Shown: positions 1 to 7,702 of the stretch, one piece after another | Numbering within the stretch: position 1 is the first letter of the stretch | How the letters are laid out: each line of letters opens with the position of its first letter | Assembly: GCA_017473115.1 (NCBI GenBank) | Contig: JAFUNC010000007.1 | Location: 62,001 to 126,000, forward strand | Origin: Lachnospiraceae bacterium | GTDB taxonomy: Bacteria; Bacillota; Clostridia; Lachnospirales; Lachnospiraceae | Length of the DNA stretch: 64,000 bases | Reading direction: 5' to 3' | Translations under genes and position numbers: made by a program | Notes under the pieces: generated by a model | What the model saw: only the letters and a program-made list of their open reading frames with translations | Told to the model about the DNA's origin: nothing | The model's database searches: none

Positions 1-2664
1 AGCGCAGGTGCTGCGCCACAAAGTACGGATGTGGCAGGAACACTTGCACCAATAGAAGAAACGGTGCAATCAGCAACTATTGCTTGGACGGACTTTTTGG
101 CTATCGTTTGGCTGGCAGGTATTATCGTTATGCTTTCGTATTGCATCATATCTTACATTCGTCTAAACAGGCGTATGGCAGATGCGGTTATTTACAACGG
201 TGGCTTGTGTGCCGATGGTTGTACGCGGGATGTGTCTGAAAAATACGGTAAGAAATATTCGATTTATCAGAGTGAAAAAGTGGTGTCCCCTTTTGTGCTT
301 GGATTTTTTATGCCGAGGATTTATATACCGTTCCAAATGGGTGCGAAGGATATGGAATGTGTTATCGCCCATGAAAAAGCGCACATTGCAAGGAAAGACC
401 ACTGGATAAAACCGATTGCTTTTATGATTCTTTCCTTTTATTGGTTTAATCCCCTGGTGTGGGTTGCGTATATTCTATTGTGTCGGGATATGGAACTTGC
501 CTGCGATGAAAAAGTAATCAAAGAAATGGGTATTGAACATAAAAAGGCTTATTCCGAAGCACTTTTAAAATGCAGTGCACCGGGACGTATGATTTCAGCC
601 TGCCCGCTGGCATTTGGTGAGGTTGGCGTGAAAAAGCGTATTGTGAATATTTTAAACTATAAAAAGCCTGCATTTTGGATTGTTCTGGTATCGATACTTC
701 TGTGTGTGGTAGTGGCGGTTTGTTTTATGACAAAGCCGAAAGAACAGACGATACCCTATATCAATGACGGTAGCGTAGAATGGGAGAATGTGGATGAAAT
801 TATCATCTATTCCGACGGATATTACGGACGAACTTTGGAAGAACCGTTGGTGATTACGGATGAAGAAACTTTGCAGGAATTTATTGAGGCGACTCTGGAT
901 GCGAATGAGTATCGGGAAGTGGAAGACGGAGAACAGTTGGAAGGTTTGAGTGTCATTTTCATTGACTATCAGAATGGTACTGTTTTATCGATGTACAGTG
1001 AACCGAATTATGGGATGATTTCGGATACTATGCAAACTACGGGTGCGACTTGTTATTATGTGCCGAAAGATTTGTATGATAAGGTGATTGATATTTTGAA
1101 AGATGAGACAAAAAGTGTGGAGTTGGAAGAAGTTCAATTGTCTTCAGAGTTGGAGGCGGTAGAGGAGCAATACCTACAACAACAGATTGCGGTGGAGACA
1201 CTTTCTACAGAGTTACAAGAAGTTCGGAGGCGATTGGAAAATGAGCGCATAAAGTTGGCGCAATTAGAGCAAGAGGCAGCACTGAAAGAACTGATTGAAC
1301 AACAGGAAAAGATTGTACAGGACCTGGCGCAGGAAGAAGAAGTAATGTTGGCTCTTTTGGAGCAAGAGAATGTAAAATTGAAGGTGTTAGAGGAAAGGCA
1401 AGAAATATTAGGAGAAATGTCATCGGAAGAAAATTCTTTTGAAACTGTTACTTCTGTACAAATTCTAAAAGAACCGCCCACATTGACTATGCAGGATGCC
1501 TTATCCAGTGCCATAAATTTTACCTATGTGGAAAACGGAACCTATGAGTGGAATTATTCTACAGGAAAACCGAATGAAATGGTGAGCGTAAATGCTTCCG
1601 GTCCGTTTCCGACGGTAGCAGTAAAAGGCAAGGAAGATGAGTGGATAGAGGTGCGCGATTATAACGGTATCGATTATGCCCCGTATATGTTAAATTGGGG
1701 AATTGATCCGGACCGCATTTATGTGGTGGAGTATGATTTGCTCGATTTGGGTGATATGGAGCCATTGGTGTTAGATGAATATACCTTAGAGGATGTTTAT
1801 TTCCTGGAATTGCGCCCGAGACGCATTTACGAGATAATTGCCCGGTGGGATGAGGGCAGTAACGGAAATGGTTTTTACGGAGAAGCAACTTATATTTTTG
1901 CCACGGATAATTATGCGGTAAGTGGTACTGTGGCAGAAGGCGAGGGACAGCCGGTGCTTATTCAGGCAACCATAAAAGAAGTTATGGCAGATGCTAAAGA
2001 TAAAATCTGTATTACTTCCGAGTCGGAGAATTTCCCGGGCGCCTTTGTGGTGCAGATTCCGGAAGACGTTTATCCGATTGATGCGTTGCAAGGCGGTCAG
2101 GCAATTACGTTATCGATGAAAGATACAGGGGAAATGTATGATGAGCATTTGCCTTTATATACGGCATTGACTCTTAGAGTGCACTATTCGGATGCAGGAA
2201 CTTTATCAGAGGATGGAAATGCGATGTCAGGAATGAATTTGCCCGCGGTGGTAGATGCCCCTTGGGAACATGAAGTAAACACATTGGAAGGTGTAAGCCT
2301 TTCTATGGAAAAATACACTGATGTGAATGGCGATTTAGAGATAAATAATCAGTTGCGTTTAAATTATCTGTCTTCCGGTGATGTAGGAAAGATATTGCAG
2401 ACCGGTGCGTGGTTTACTATTCAGCGTGAGATGGATGGAGCGTGGTATGACTTGGCGCCAATTGCTGAGGTTGCGTGGCATCAGATTGCTTATGAAATAT
2501 CTGCCGGAGAAACGACTGTTTTACCTGTTACGTGGGAGTATTTATATGGTGAGTTACCAACCGGGGAATATCGTATTGTAATTTCAATTCAGGATTGGCG
2601 TGCGCCGGGAGATTTTGACACCTATTATCTGGCAGATGAGTTTGAGATTATGAAATCGTATTAG
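1..2664 (+). CDS. BlaR1/MecR1-like M56 metallopeptidase, 5'-truncated by window edge
   Basis: The reading frame is open from the first base, so the true start lies upstream; numbering here is from the GTG at 31. A membrane helix (about 21-43) is followed by the M56 zinc site HEKAH (114-118) with ELACDE near 155-160 and another helix near 214-233, the layout of antibiotic-sensing BlaR1/MecR1 sensor-proteases that cleave a BlaI-type repressor. The outer part differs from classical BlaR1: there is no penicillin-binding domain. Instead there is a small alpha/beta region, a Glu/Gln-rich coiled coil (about 370-455), a beta-rich region and a C-terminal bacterial Ig-like domain (about 760-875). The partner repressor would be expected just upstream, outside the window. 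The family call is firm; the inducing signal is unknown. Confidence 0.85.
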   Translation, partial: SAGAAPQSTDVAGTLAPIEETVQSATIAWTDFLAIVWLAGIIVMLSYCIISYIRLNRRMADAVIYNGGLCADGCTRDVSEKYGKKYSIYQSEKVVSPFVLGFFMPRIYIPFQMGAKDMECVIAHEKAHIARKDHWIKPIAFMILSFYWFNPLVWVAYILLCRDMELACDEKVIKEMGIEHKKAYSEALLKCSAPGRMISACPLAFGEVGVKKRIVNILNYKKPAFWIVLVSILLCVVVAVCFMTKPKEQTIPYINDGSVEWENVDEIIIYSDGYYGRTLEEPLVITDEETLQEFIEATLDANEYREVEDGEQLEGLSVIFIDYQNGTVLSMYSEPNYGMISDTMQTTGATCYYVPKDLYDKVIDILKDETKSVELEEVQLSSELEAVEEQYLQQQIAVETLSTELQEVRRRLENERIKLAQLEQEAALKELIEQQEKIVQDLAQEEEVMLALLEQENVKLKVLEERQEILGEMSSEENSFETVTSVQILKEPPTLTMQDALSSAINFTYVENGTYEWNYSTGKPNEMVSVNASGPFPTVAVKGKEDEWIEVRDYNGIDYAPYMLNWGIDPDRIYVVEYDLLDLGDMEPLVLDEYTLEDVYFLELRPRRIYEIIARWDEGSNGNGFYGEATYIFATDNYAVSGTVAEGEGQPVLIQATIKEVMADAKDKICITSESENFPGAFVVQIPEDVYPIDALQGGQAITLSMKDTGEMYDEHLPLYTALTLRVHYSDAGTLSEDGNAMSGMNLPAVVDAPWEHEVNTLEGVSLSMEKYTDVNGDLEINNQLRLNYLSSGDVGKILQTGAWFTIQREMDGAWYDLAPIAEVAWHQIAYEISAGETTVLPVTWEYLYGELPTGEYRIVISIQDWRAPGDFDTYYLADEFEIMKSY

Positions 2665-2716
2665 ACAGATTTTGTATTAAGTTTAATTAGTTATAAACTG
2701 AAGTCAGAGATGTATA

Positions 2717-2756
2717 AAAGCAGAACGGATGATATGAAATACATTCGTTCTGCTTT
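2717..2756 (+). terminator. Intrinsic terminator after the M56 peptidase gene
   Basis: A 15-bp stem (2717-2731 with 2742-2756, one G-U pair) with a 10-nt loop lies 52 bases after the stop codon. The T-run is only three bases, so termination may be weak. Confidence 0.55.
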
Positions 2757-2817
2757 GCCTATAGTATGCTTATAGAGGAAAATATGCTTTGCATATAATT
2801 CCATAAATAGAAATGAA

Positions 2818-3813
2818 TTAAGATTGTTTAGAATATCGATTCAGATAACCTTGGGCTTCTTCTTTGGTTATAGAAAAATTGGACATGAGTTCATTCATAA
2901 TTTCATCGTCGTTTGCGTTATATTTGCGGCAAATTCTGATGTTGGCAAAGATTCCTTCTTCGCGTCCGGCGGCAAGTCCTTCTTCGCGTCCGGCTGCAAG
3001 TCCTTCTTCGCGTCCGGCAGCAAGCCCTTCTTCAAGACCGGTAGCATAACCCTCTTCACGCCCCACGATTAAACCGTGGTCCCGTCCGATTTTTTGATTG
3101 TATTCATCCCATTCCCATGATTTCATATAGTCTAAATTTATCTCCCCTTGTTCTTTTAGCCGGCCAACCACATAATGTATAAATTCAATATCAGGATTGG
3201 TTACATTTGCCGATACAGAGTGCTCAAAATATTTTAACATATCCTGTAGTTCTTTACTAGCGTTTCCGGCCTTTCCTTTTGTATACAGTATCATTTTCAA
3301 TGCGCCGTCGTTATAGTCATAGGACGGTTCTTCTTTTATCATATTATGTATGGTGTAAATCATACGGTCGCACCCAAACGGGTCATAAGGCAAGATAAAA
3401 ATAATGACCACGTTGGGAAGACTTGTGTATGCCTGACCTCTCTTCAGGTTAGCGGCGTCTATCATTCCCTGATAAAAACGCATCCGCCTGGGGATAGAGT
3501 CTTTCTCATAAGTAAGATTAGGTTCGATGTCATAGATATCAGGTAAAATATCCGCATCCAGGGCATCGCAGTCGCTGATGTCTTCCAGATAAGCATCCAT
3601 ACGGATGCCGTGCATATCTGTATCCAGTCCGTACAGTTCTTTCTGGGGGGTGATTTTAATGTGCCGTATTTCTTTATTCAGAATGGTCCGTAAAAGAATA
3701 CGACAAAACTCTTCGCCGGTCTCTTTGTCATCAATCATCTTATGAAATAAAAAATTATCAATAAGATTCAATTCTGTAAGAGGCCGAAACTTTAGAAAAC
3801 CGGTATGCGCCAT
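2818..3813 (-). CDS. Rpn/PD-(D/E)XK nuclease family transposase-like protein
   Basis: A 331-aa member of the Rpn (recombination-promoting nuclease)/PD-(D/E)XK transposase-like family. Members are DNA endonucleases, often present in many copies and often variable in length. The N-terminus (FRPLTELNLIDNFLFHKM) and the GIRMDAYLED and RMRFYQGMIDA stretches are typical of the family core. Near the C-terminus the octapeptide LAAGREEG is repeated three times plus degenerate copies, followed by a short helical tail. The ATG at 3813 is chosen because AAGGAGG sits 9 nt upstream; an ATG two codons earlier is too close to it. The gene stands alone, with no terminal repeats or partner transposase seen. 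Confidence 0.8.
   Translation of the reverse strand: MAHTGFLKFRPLTELNLIDNFLFHKMIDDKETGEEFCRILLRTILNKEIRHIKITPQKELYGLDTDMHGIRMDAYLEDISDCDALDADILPDIYDIEPNLTYEKDSIPRRMRFYQGMIDAANLKRGQAYTSLPNVVIIFILPYDPFGCDRMIYTIHNMIKEEPSYDYNDGALKMILYTKGKAGNASKELQDMLKYFEHSVSANVTNPDIEFIHYVVGRLKEQGEINLDYMKSWEWDEYNQKIGRDHGLIVGREEGYATGLEEGLAAGREEGLAAGREEGLAAGREEGIFANIRICRKYNANDDEIMNELMSNFSITKEEAQGYLNRYSKQS
2954..3049 (-). repeat. 24-bp in-frame tandem repeat inside the Rpn-like gene
   Basis: Three near-identical 24-bp units (2954-2977, 2978-3001, 3002-3025) and a degenerate fourth (3026-3049) encode repeats of LAAGREEG. The length is a multiple of three, so copy-number change by slippage keeps the frame. Confidence 0.9.
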
Positions 3814-4156
3814 AGGCATATTCCTCCTTATGATTTGTATTTGATTCATTTCCGCGCGACATAATAAAAGCAACAGGAAATAAAATCATTTTGTGCTTCC
3901 TTGTTGGAAATAAAAGAAATAATTGATATGACTTAAGAAAGTCAGAGTAGGTCGCACCTACGTAAACATGAGTTGTGAGATAACTATAATGCAAATACAA
4001 TAAAAAGGCAAGAGAAAAAAGATAACTAACATTGATTTTTTTGGAGAATTAGTTTATGCTAACTGATAGAACTTAGAGAAAATAAGTAAGTACATTTTTA
4101 GTTTACAATACCCTAAAAATAAAAAATCAATATGAAATAAATAGGAGGTTTATAAT
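3814..4156. other. Intergenic region with a 6-3-6 palindrome
   Basis: This 343-base AT-rich gap separates the divergent Rpn-like gene and the small FakA-C-like gene. The only clear structure is the perfect inverted repeat GTAGGTCGCACCTAC at 3947-3961, which could be an operator. I found no convincing promoter and no copper-type CopY (TACAnnTGTA) or CsoR site, although a copper ATPase gene lies downstream. Confidence 0.4.
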
Positions 4157-4408
4157 ATGCTTGAATTTAAATACGATACACAATTACTTATTGAAGGAAA
4201 AGATTTGGATGAGGATGCTATCAGCGATTATTTTACAGAAAACTTCAAAGGTGACTGTCTTCTGGCAGTTGGAGATGAAGAATTGATTAAAATTCATTAT
4301 CATACCAACGAGCCTTGGAAAGTTTTGGAATACTGTGCATCTTTAGGCGAAATTTATGATATTGTTATTGAAGATATGGACAGACAGTCCAGAGGATTGC
4401 AGGGATAA
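4157..4408 (+). CDS. Small stand-alone FakA/DAK2-family C-terminal-like protein
   Basis: An 83-aa protein with an AGGAGG site 8 nt before the ATG. The segment KIHYHTNEPWKVLEYCASLG followed by EIYDIVIEDM resembles the end of the C-terminal region of fatty-acid-kinase FakA/YloV-type proteins (pattern: IHxHTNxPGxVLEYxxxxGExxDIxIxNM), which contacts FakB/DegV proteins. The ATP-binding DhaL domain is absent, so kinase activity is not expected. It precedes copA by 74 bases and may be co-transcribed. Whether it is a remnant or a functional small protein is open. A DegV/FakB-like gene is present elsewhere in the window (55771-56661). Confidence 0.55.
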   Translation: MLEFKYDTQLLIEGKDLDEDAISDYFTENFKGDCLLAVGDEELIKIHYHTNEPWKVLEYCASLGEIYDIVIEDMDRQSRGLQG

Positions 4409-4482
4409 TTTTTATAATATTGTATTTTGTAAAAGATAAAAAATTGCAGGGATTTGATATCACTGTAAAAATAGGAGATTTT

Positions 4483-7014
4483 ATGAAGAAATATACAGTA
4501 ACCGGTATGAGTTGTGCAGCCTGCAGTGCCCGGGTAGAACAGGCGGTGTCTAAGGTGGCGGGAGTGACAAACTGTACCGTAAGCCTTTTGACCAATACCA
4601 TGGGCGTGGAGGGCAGCGCGAGCGAAACTGATATTATCAAAGCAGTGACTGATGCAGGGTATGGTGCAAGCGTTTTGAGTGATGTACCGGCATCTGCTGC
4701 GAATAAAAAGAGTAATGGTGCGGAACTCTTGGAAGATACCGAGACTCCTAAGATGAAAAAGCGTCTGATTGCGTCAGTAGGCTTTCTTGTTGTGCTGATG
4801 TACTTTTCTATGGGACATTCTATGTGGGGATGGCCCGTGCCTGCGTTTTTTGCCCATAATCCTTTGGCTTTGGGGCTTTTGCAACTATTATTGACCGCAA
4901 TAGTCATGGTAATAAACCAGAAGTTTTTTATCAGCGGATGGAAAGGCGTTCTTCACAAAGCGCCCAATATGGATACTTTGGTGGCCTTGGGTTCCGGCGC
5001 GGCTTTTGTTTACAGTACTTACGCGCTTTTTGCAATGACGGCACAGGTGAATGCGGGAAATGCGGAAGGTGCACACGCGTTGATGCACGAGTTTTATTTT
5101 GAGTCGGCGGCGATGATTTTAACTCTGATTACAGTGGGTAAAATGTTGGAGGCCCGTTCAAAGGGAAAGACTACGGACGCGTTAAAGTCTTTAATGAATC
5201 TTGCACCGAAAACGGCAATCGTGGTTCGCGACGGCGTGGAAAAAAAAGTTACAATCGAAGAAGTGTTAAAAGGCGACATTTTCGTGGTGCGTCCCGGTGA
5301 GAGCATTCCGGTGGACGGTGTTGTGTTGGAAGGCAGCAGTGCCATTGATGAGTCGGCCCTTACGGGTGAAAGTATTCCCGTGGATAAAAATACGGGCGAT
5401 TTAGTATCGGCGGCAACCATCAACCGTTCCGGTTTCTTAAAATGTGAAGCAACTCGTGTGGGTGAAGATACGACACTGTCTCAAATTATTCAGATGGTAA
5501 GTGATGCGGCAGCAACCAAAGCACCCATTGCGAAAGTGGCGGATAAAGTGTCCGGTGTTTTTGTGCCTGTGGTCATCAGCATTGCGGTGATTACAACGCT
5601 GATTTGGCTTTTTCTCGGAGAAGGTATCGGTTTTGCACTGGCAAGAGGAATATCCGTCCTTGTCATCAGTTGCCCCTGTGCACTTGGACTTGCGACGCCT
5701 GTGGCAATTATGGTAGGAAACGGTGTGGGTGCCAAGAACGGTATTCTTTTTAAAACAGCGGTTTCTCTGGAAGAGACCGGCAAAGTGCAGATTGTTGCCT
5801 TGGATAAAACAGGAACCATTACGGCAGGAACTCCAAAAGTAACTGATGTAGTGGCTGAAAACGGTGTGACGGAGGATGAACTTTTAACGCTGGCGTATGC
5901 ATTGGAATGTAAAAGCGAACATCCCCTGGCCGGTGCGGTAGTGGAATACGCCCGTGAAAAAGGTGTAAAAGAAACGGAAGTTTCGGACTTTGAGATTTTA
6001 CCGGGAAACGGATTAAAAGCAAAAATTGAAGGCGCTGATTTGGTAGGCGGAAGTCTTAAATACATCAAAGGCCGGGTTATGGTTTCCAAGGATATGGAAA
6101 TGCAGGCGGAGGCCCTTGCAATGCAAGGTAAAACGCCGTTGTTTTTTACCAAAGGAAATGAACTTCTTGGTATGATTGCGGTAGCGGATGTAATGAAACC
6201 TGACAGCAAAGAAGCCATTGCGCAACTTCAGAATATGGGTATTCGCGTTGTCATGATTACCGGAGATAATGAGAAGACGGCCAACGCTATCGGGGTAGAA
6301 GCCGGGGTGGATTCTGTGATTGCGGGTGTGCTTCCGGATGGCAAAGAAGCGGCGATTACCGAATTGATGAAACTTGGTAAGGTTGCTATGGTAGGGGACG
6401 GAATTAACGATGCTCCTGCCCTTGTGAAAGCGGATATGGGGATTGCCATCGGTGCCGGTGCGGACGTTGCTATTGATGCTGCGGATGTGGTACTGATGAA
6501 GAGCAGCCTTTTGGATGTACCTGCGGCAATTCGTTTGAGCCGCGCGGTATTGCGAAATATTCATCAGAATTTATTCTGGGCATTCTTTTATAACTGCATC
6601 GGAATTCCTTTGGCAGCAGGTGCTTTTATTGCTGTGCTTGGTTGGGAATTGAATCCGATGTTTGGTGCGGCGGCAATGAGTCTGTCAAGTTTTTGCGTAG
6701 TGTCGAATGCCTTGCGTTTGAATTTGGTTAAGGTGTATAATGCAAAGAGAGATAAGAAAGTAAAACCGGCGTTGGCAGCAGAAGAAAGAGAGGAAGTAAA
6801 TAATATGAACAAAACAATGAAAATTACAGGTATGATGTGCGGTCATTGTTCAGGACGTGTAAAAAAGGTTCTTGAGGCAATGCCGGAAGTAGATGAGGCG
6901 ATTGTAAGTCACGAAGAAGGAACCGCGATTTTGAAATTGAATGCAGATGTAGCAGATGATGTGTTGAAGAAAATCGTAGAAGATGAAGGGTATGAAGTGA
7001 CGGGGATTGAATAA
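4483..7014 (+). CDS. copA: Copper-translocating P1B-type ATPase with N- and C-terminal HMA domains
   Basis: An 843-aa ATP-driven Cu(I) exporter of the cytoplasmic membrane. It has an N-terminal HMA domain with GMSCAAC (residues 8-14), the actuator TGES loop near 292, the transmembrane CPC metal site near 397, the phosphorylated Asp in DKTGT near 440 and GDGINDAP near 637. Unusually, a second complete HMA domain (about 775-843, GMMCGHC) is fused to the C-terminus, where many relatives have a separate copZ chaperone gene. The ATG at 4483 is chosen because AGGAG lies 7-8 nt upstream and the HMA domain begins at once; the frame stays open 21 codons further upstream. A possible internal start for the HMA domain is listed separately. 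Confidence 0.95.
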   Translation: MKKYTVTGMSCAACSARVEQAVSKVAGVTNCTVSLLTNTMGVEGSASETDIIKAVTDAGYGASVLSDVPASAANKKSNGAELLEDTETPKMKKRLIASVGFLVVLMYFSMGHSMWGWPVPAFFAHNPLALGLLQLLLTAIVMVINQKFFISGWKGVLHKAPNMDTLVALGSGAAFVYSTYALFAMTAQVNAGNAEGAHALMHEFYFESAAMILTLITVGKMLEARSKGKTTDALKSLMNLAPKTAIVVRDGVEKKVTIEEVLKGDIFVVRPGESIPVDGVVLEGSSAIDESALTGESIPVDKNTGDLVSAATINRSGFLKCEATRVGEDTTLSQIIQMVSDAAATKAPIAKVADKVSGVFVPVVISIAVITTLIWLFLGEGIGFALARGISVLVISCPCALGLATPVAIMVGNGVGAKNGILFKTAVSLEETGKVQIVALDKTGTITAGTPKVTDVVAENGVTEDELLTLAYALECKSEHPLAGAVVEYAREKGVKETEVSDFEILPGNGLKAKIEGADLVGGSLKYIKGRVMVSKDMEMQAEALAMQGKTPLFFTKGNELLGMIAVADVMKPDSKEAIAQLQNMGIRVVMITGDNEKTANAIGVEAGVDSVIAGVLPDGKEAAITELMKLGKVAMVGDGINDAPALVKADMGIAIGAGADVAIDAADVVLMKSSLLDVPAAIRLSRAVLRNIHQNLFWAFFYNCIGIPLAAGAFIAVLGWELNPMFGAAAMSLSSFCVVSNALRLNLVKVYNAKRDKKVKPALAAEEREEVNNMNKTMKITGMMCGHCSGRVKKVLEAMPEVDEAIVSHEEGTAILKLNADVADDVLKKIVEDEGYEVTGIE
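6788..6807 (+). promoter_or_regulatory. Possible internal ribosome binding site and ATG for a CopZ-like domain
   Basis: Within copA, AGAGGAAG lies 8 nt before an in-frame ATG at 6805. Initiation here would give a 69-aa protein starting MNKTMKITGMMCGHC, which is a complete CopZ-like copper chaperone. The linker codons look like a former intergenic ribosome binding site. This is inference from sequence only. Confidence 0.4.
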
Positions 7015-7024
7015 GGAGCAACTT

Positions 7025-7702
7025 ATGACTCAACGCGATTTTGATGCAGTGATTTTTGATATGGACGGTGTTATTTTCGATTCTGAAAGATTGGTAGTGG
7101 AATGTTGGGTAGAGACTGCTGCCCAATATGACATTCCGGATATAGAGGAGGCTTGTCGCGAGTGTGTCGGCATTAATGCCACAGCAACACGGGAGAAGAT
7201 GAAACTGCGTTACGGACAGGACTTCCCTTATGATGAGTACAAGGCTGAGATGTCTGCATTGTTCCATGCCCGTTACGGAGAAGGCAGACTTCCCATGAAG
7301 AAGGGCATCAGGGAACTTTTAGAATTTCTAAAAGAAAACGATATTCGCATTGCCCTTGCTTCTTCCACAAGAGAAGCGGTAGTAAAGCAGGAACTTCGGG
7401 ATGCCGGTTTGTTAGACTATTTCGATGCGGTGATTTGCGGTGATATGGTAAAAAGAAGCAAACCCGCACCGGATATCTTTTTGAAAGCCGCGGAAAGCCT
7501 TCAAATTGCCCCTAAACGGTGCTATGTCATAGAAGATTCCTATAACGGAATCAAAGCGGCGCACAGCGCCAATATGCGGCCGCTGATGGTGCCGGATATG
7601 TTACTGCAAAATAAAGAGATGGAAGAACTGTCTGAACACATCCTTCCATCACTAATTGAAGTAAAAGAATATTTAATGGCGCACTTTTTCAACCTTTGCT
7701 AA
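7025..7702 (+). CDS. HAD-superfamily phosphatase/phosphoglucomutase-like protein
   Basis: A 225-aa haloacid dehalogenase-like hydrolase of the beta-phosphoglucomutase/phosphatase subgroup. Motif I is DMDGVIFDSE near the N-terminus (nucleophile Asp, acid/base Asp), motif II is the SST after IALA, and the Lys and acidic motifs appear in KRSKPAPDIF and VIEDSYNGI. The cap region lies between motif I and II. The ATG at 7025 has AAGGAG 7 nt upstream and starts 10 bases after the copA stop, so the gene is probably co-transcribed with copA. Its end overlaps the convergent GH3 gene by 30 bases. Substrate cannot be told from sequence. Confidence 0.85.
   Translation: MTQRDFDAVIFDMDGVIFDSERLVVECWVETAAQYDIPDIEEACRECVGINATATREKMKLRYGQDFPYDEYKAEMSALFHARYGEGRLPMKKGIRELLEFLKENDIRIALASSTREAVVKQELRDAGLLDYFDAVICGDMVKRSKPAPDIFLKAAESLQIAPKRCYVIEDSYNGIKAAHSANMRPLMVPDMLLQNKEMEELSEHILPSLIEVKEYLMAHFFNLC

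Noticed and set aside
1134-1514. 126-aa Cys/Ser-rich minus-strand gene
   Set aside because: It is the antisense of the coiled-coil codons in the M56 peptidase gene.
2954-3049. CRISPR array
   Set aside because: The 24-bp units are contiguous without spacers and code in frame for LAAGREEG inside the Rpn-like gene.
3814-4156. Copper-responsive operator before copA
   Set aside because: No TACAnnTGTA or CsoR-type site was found; the only palindrome (GTAGGTCGCACCTAC) fits neither.
5490-6218. 242-aa minus-strand gene inside copA
   Set aside because: Antisense frame of a strongly conserved P-type ATPase; no ribosome site and low-complexity Ser/Thr/Pro product.
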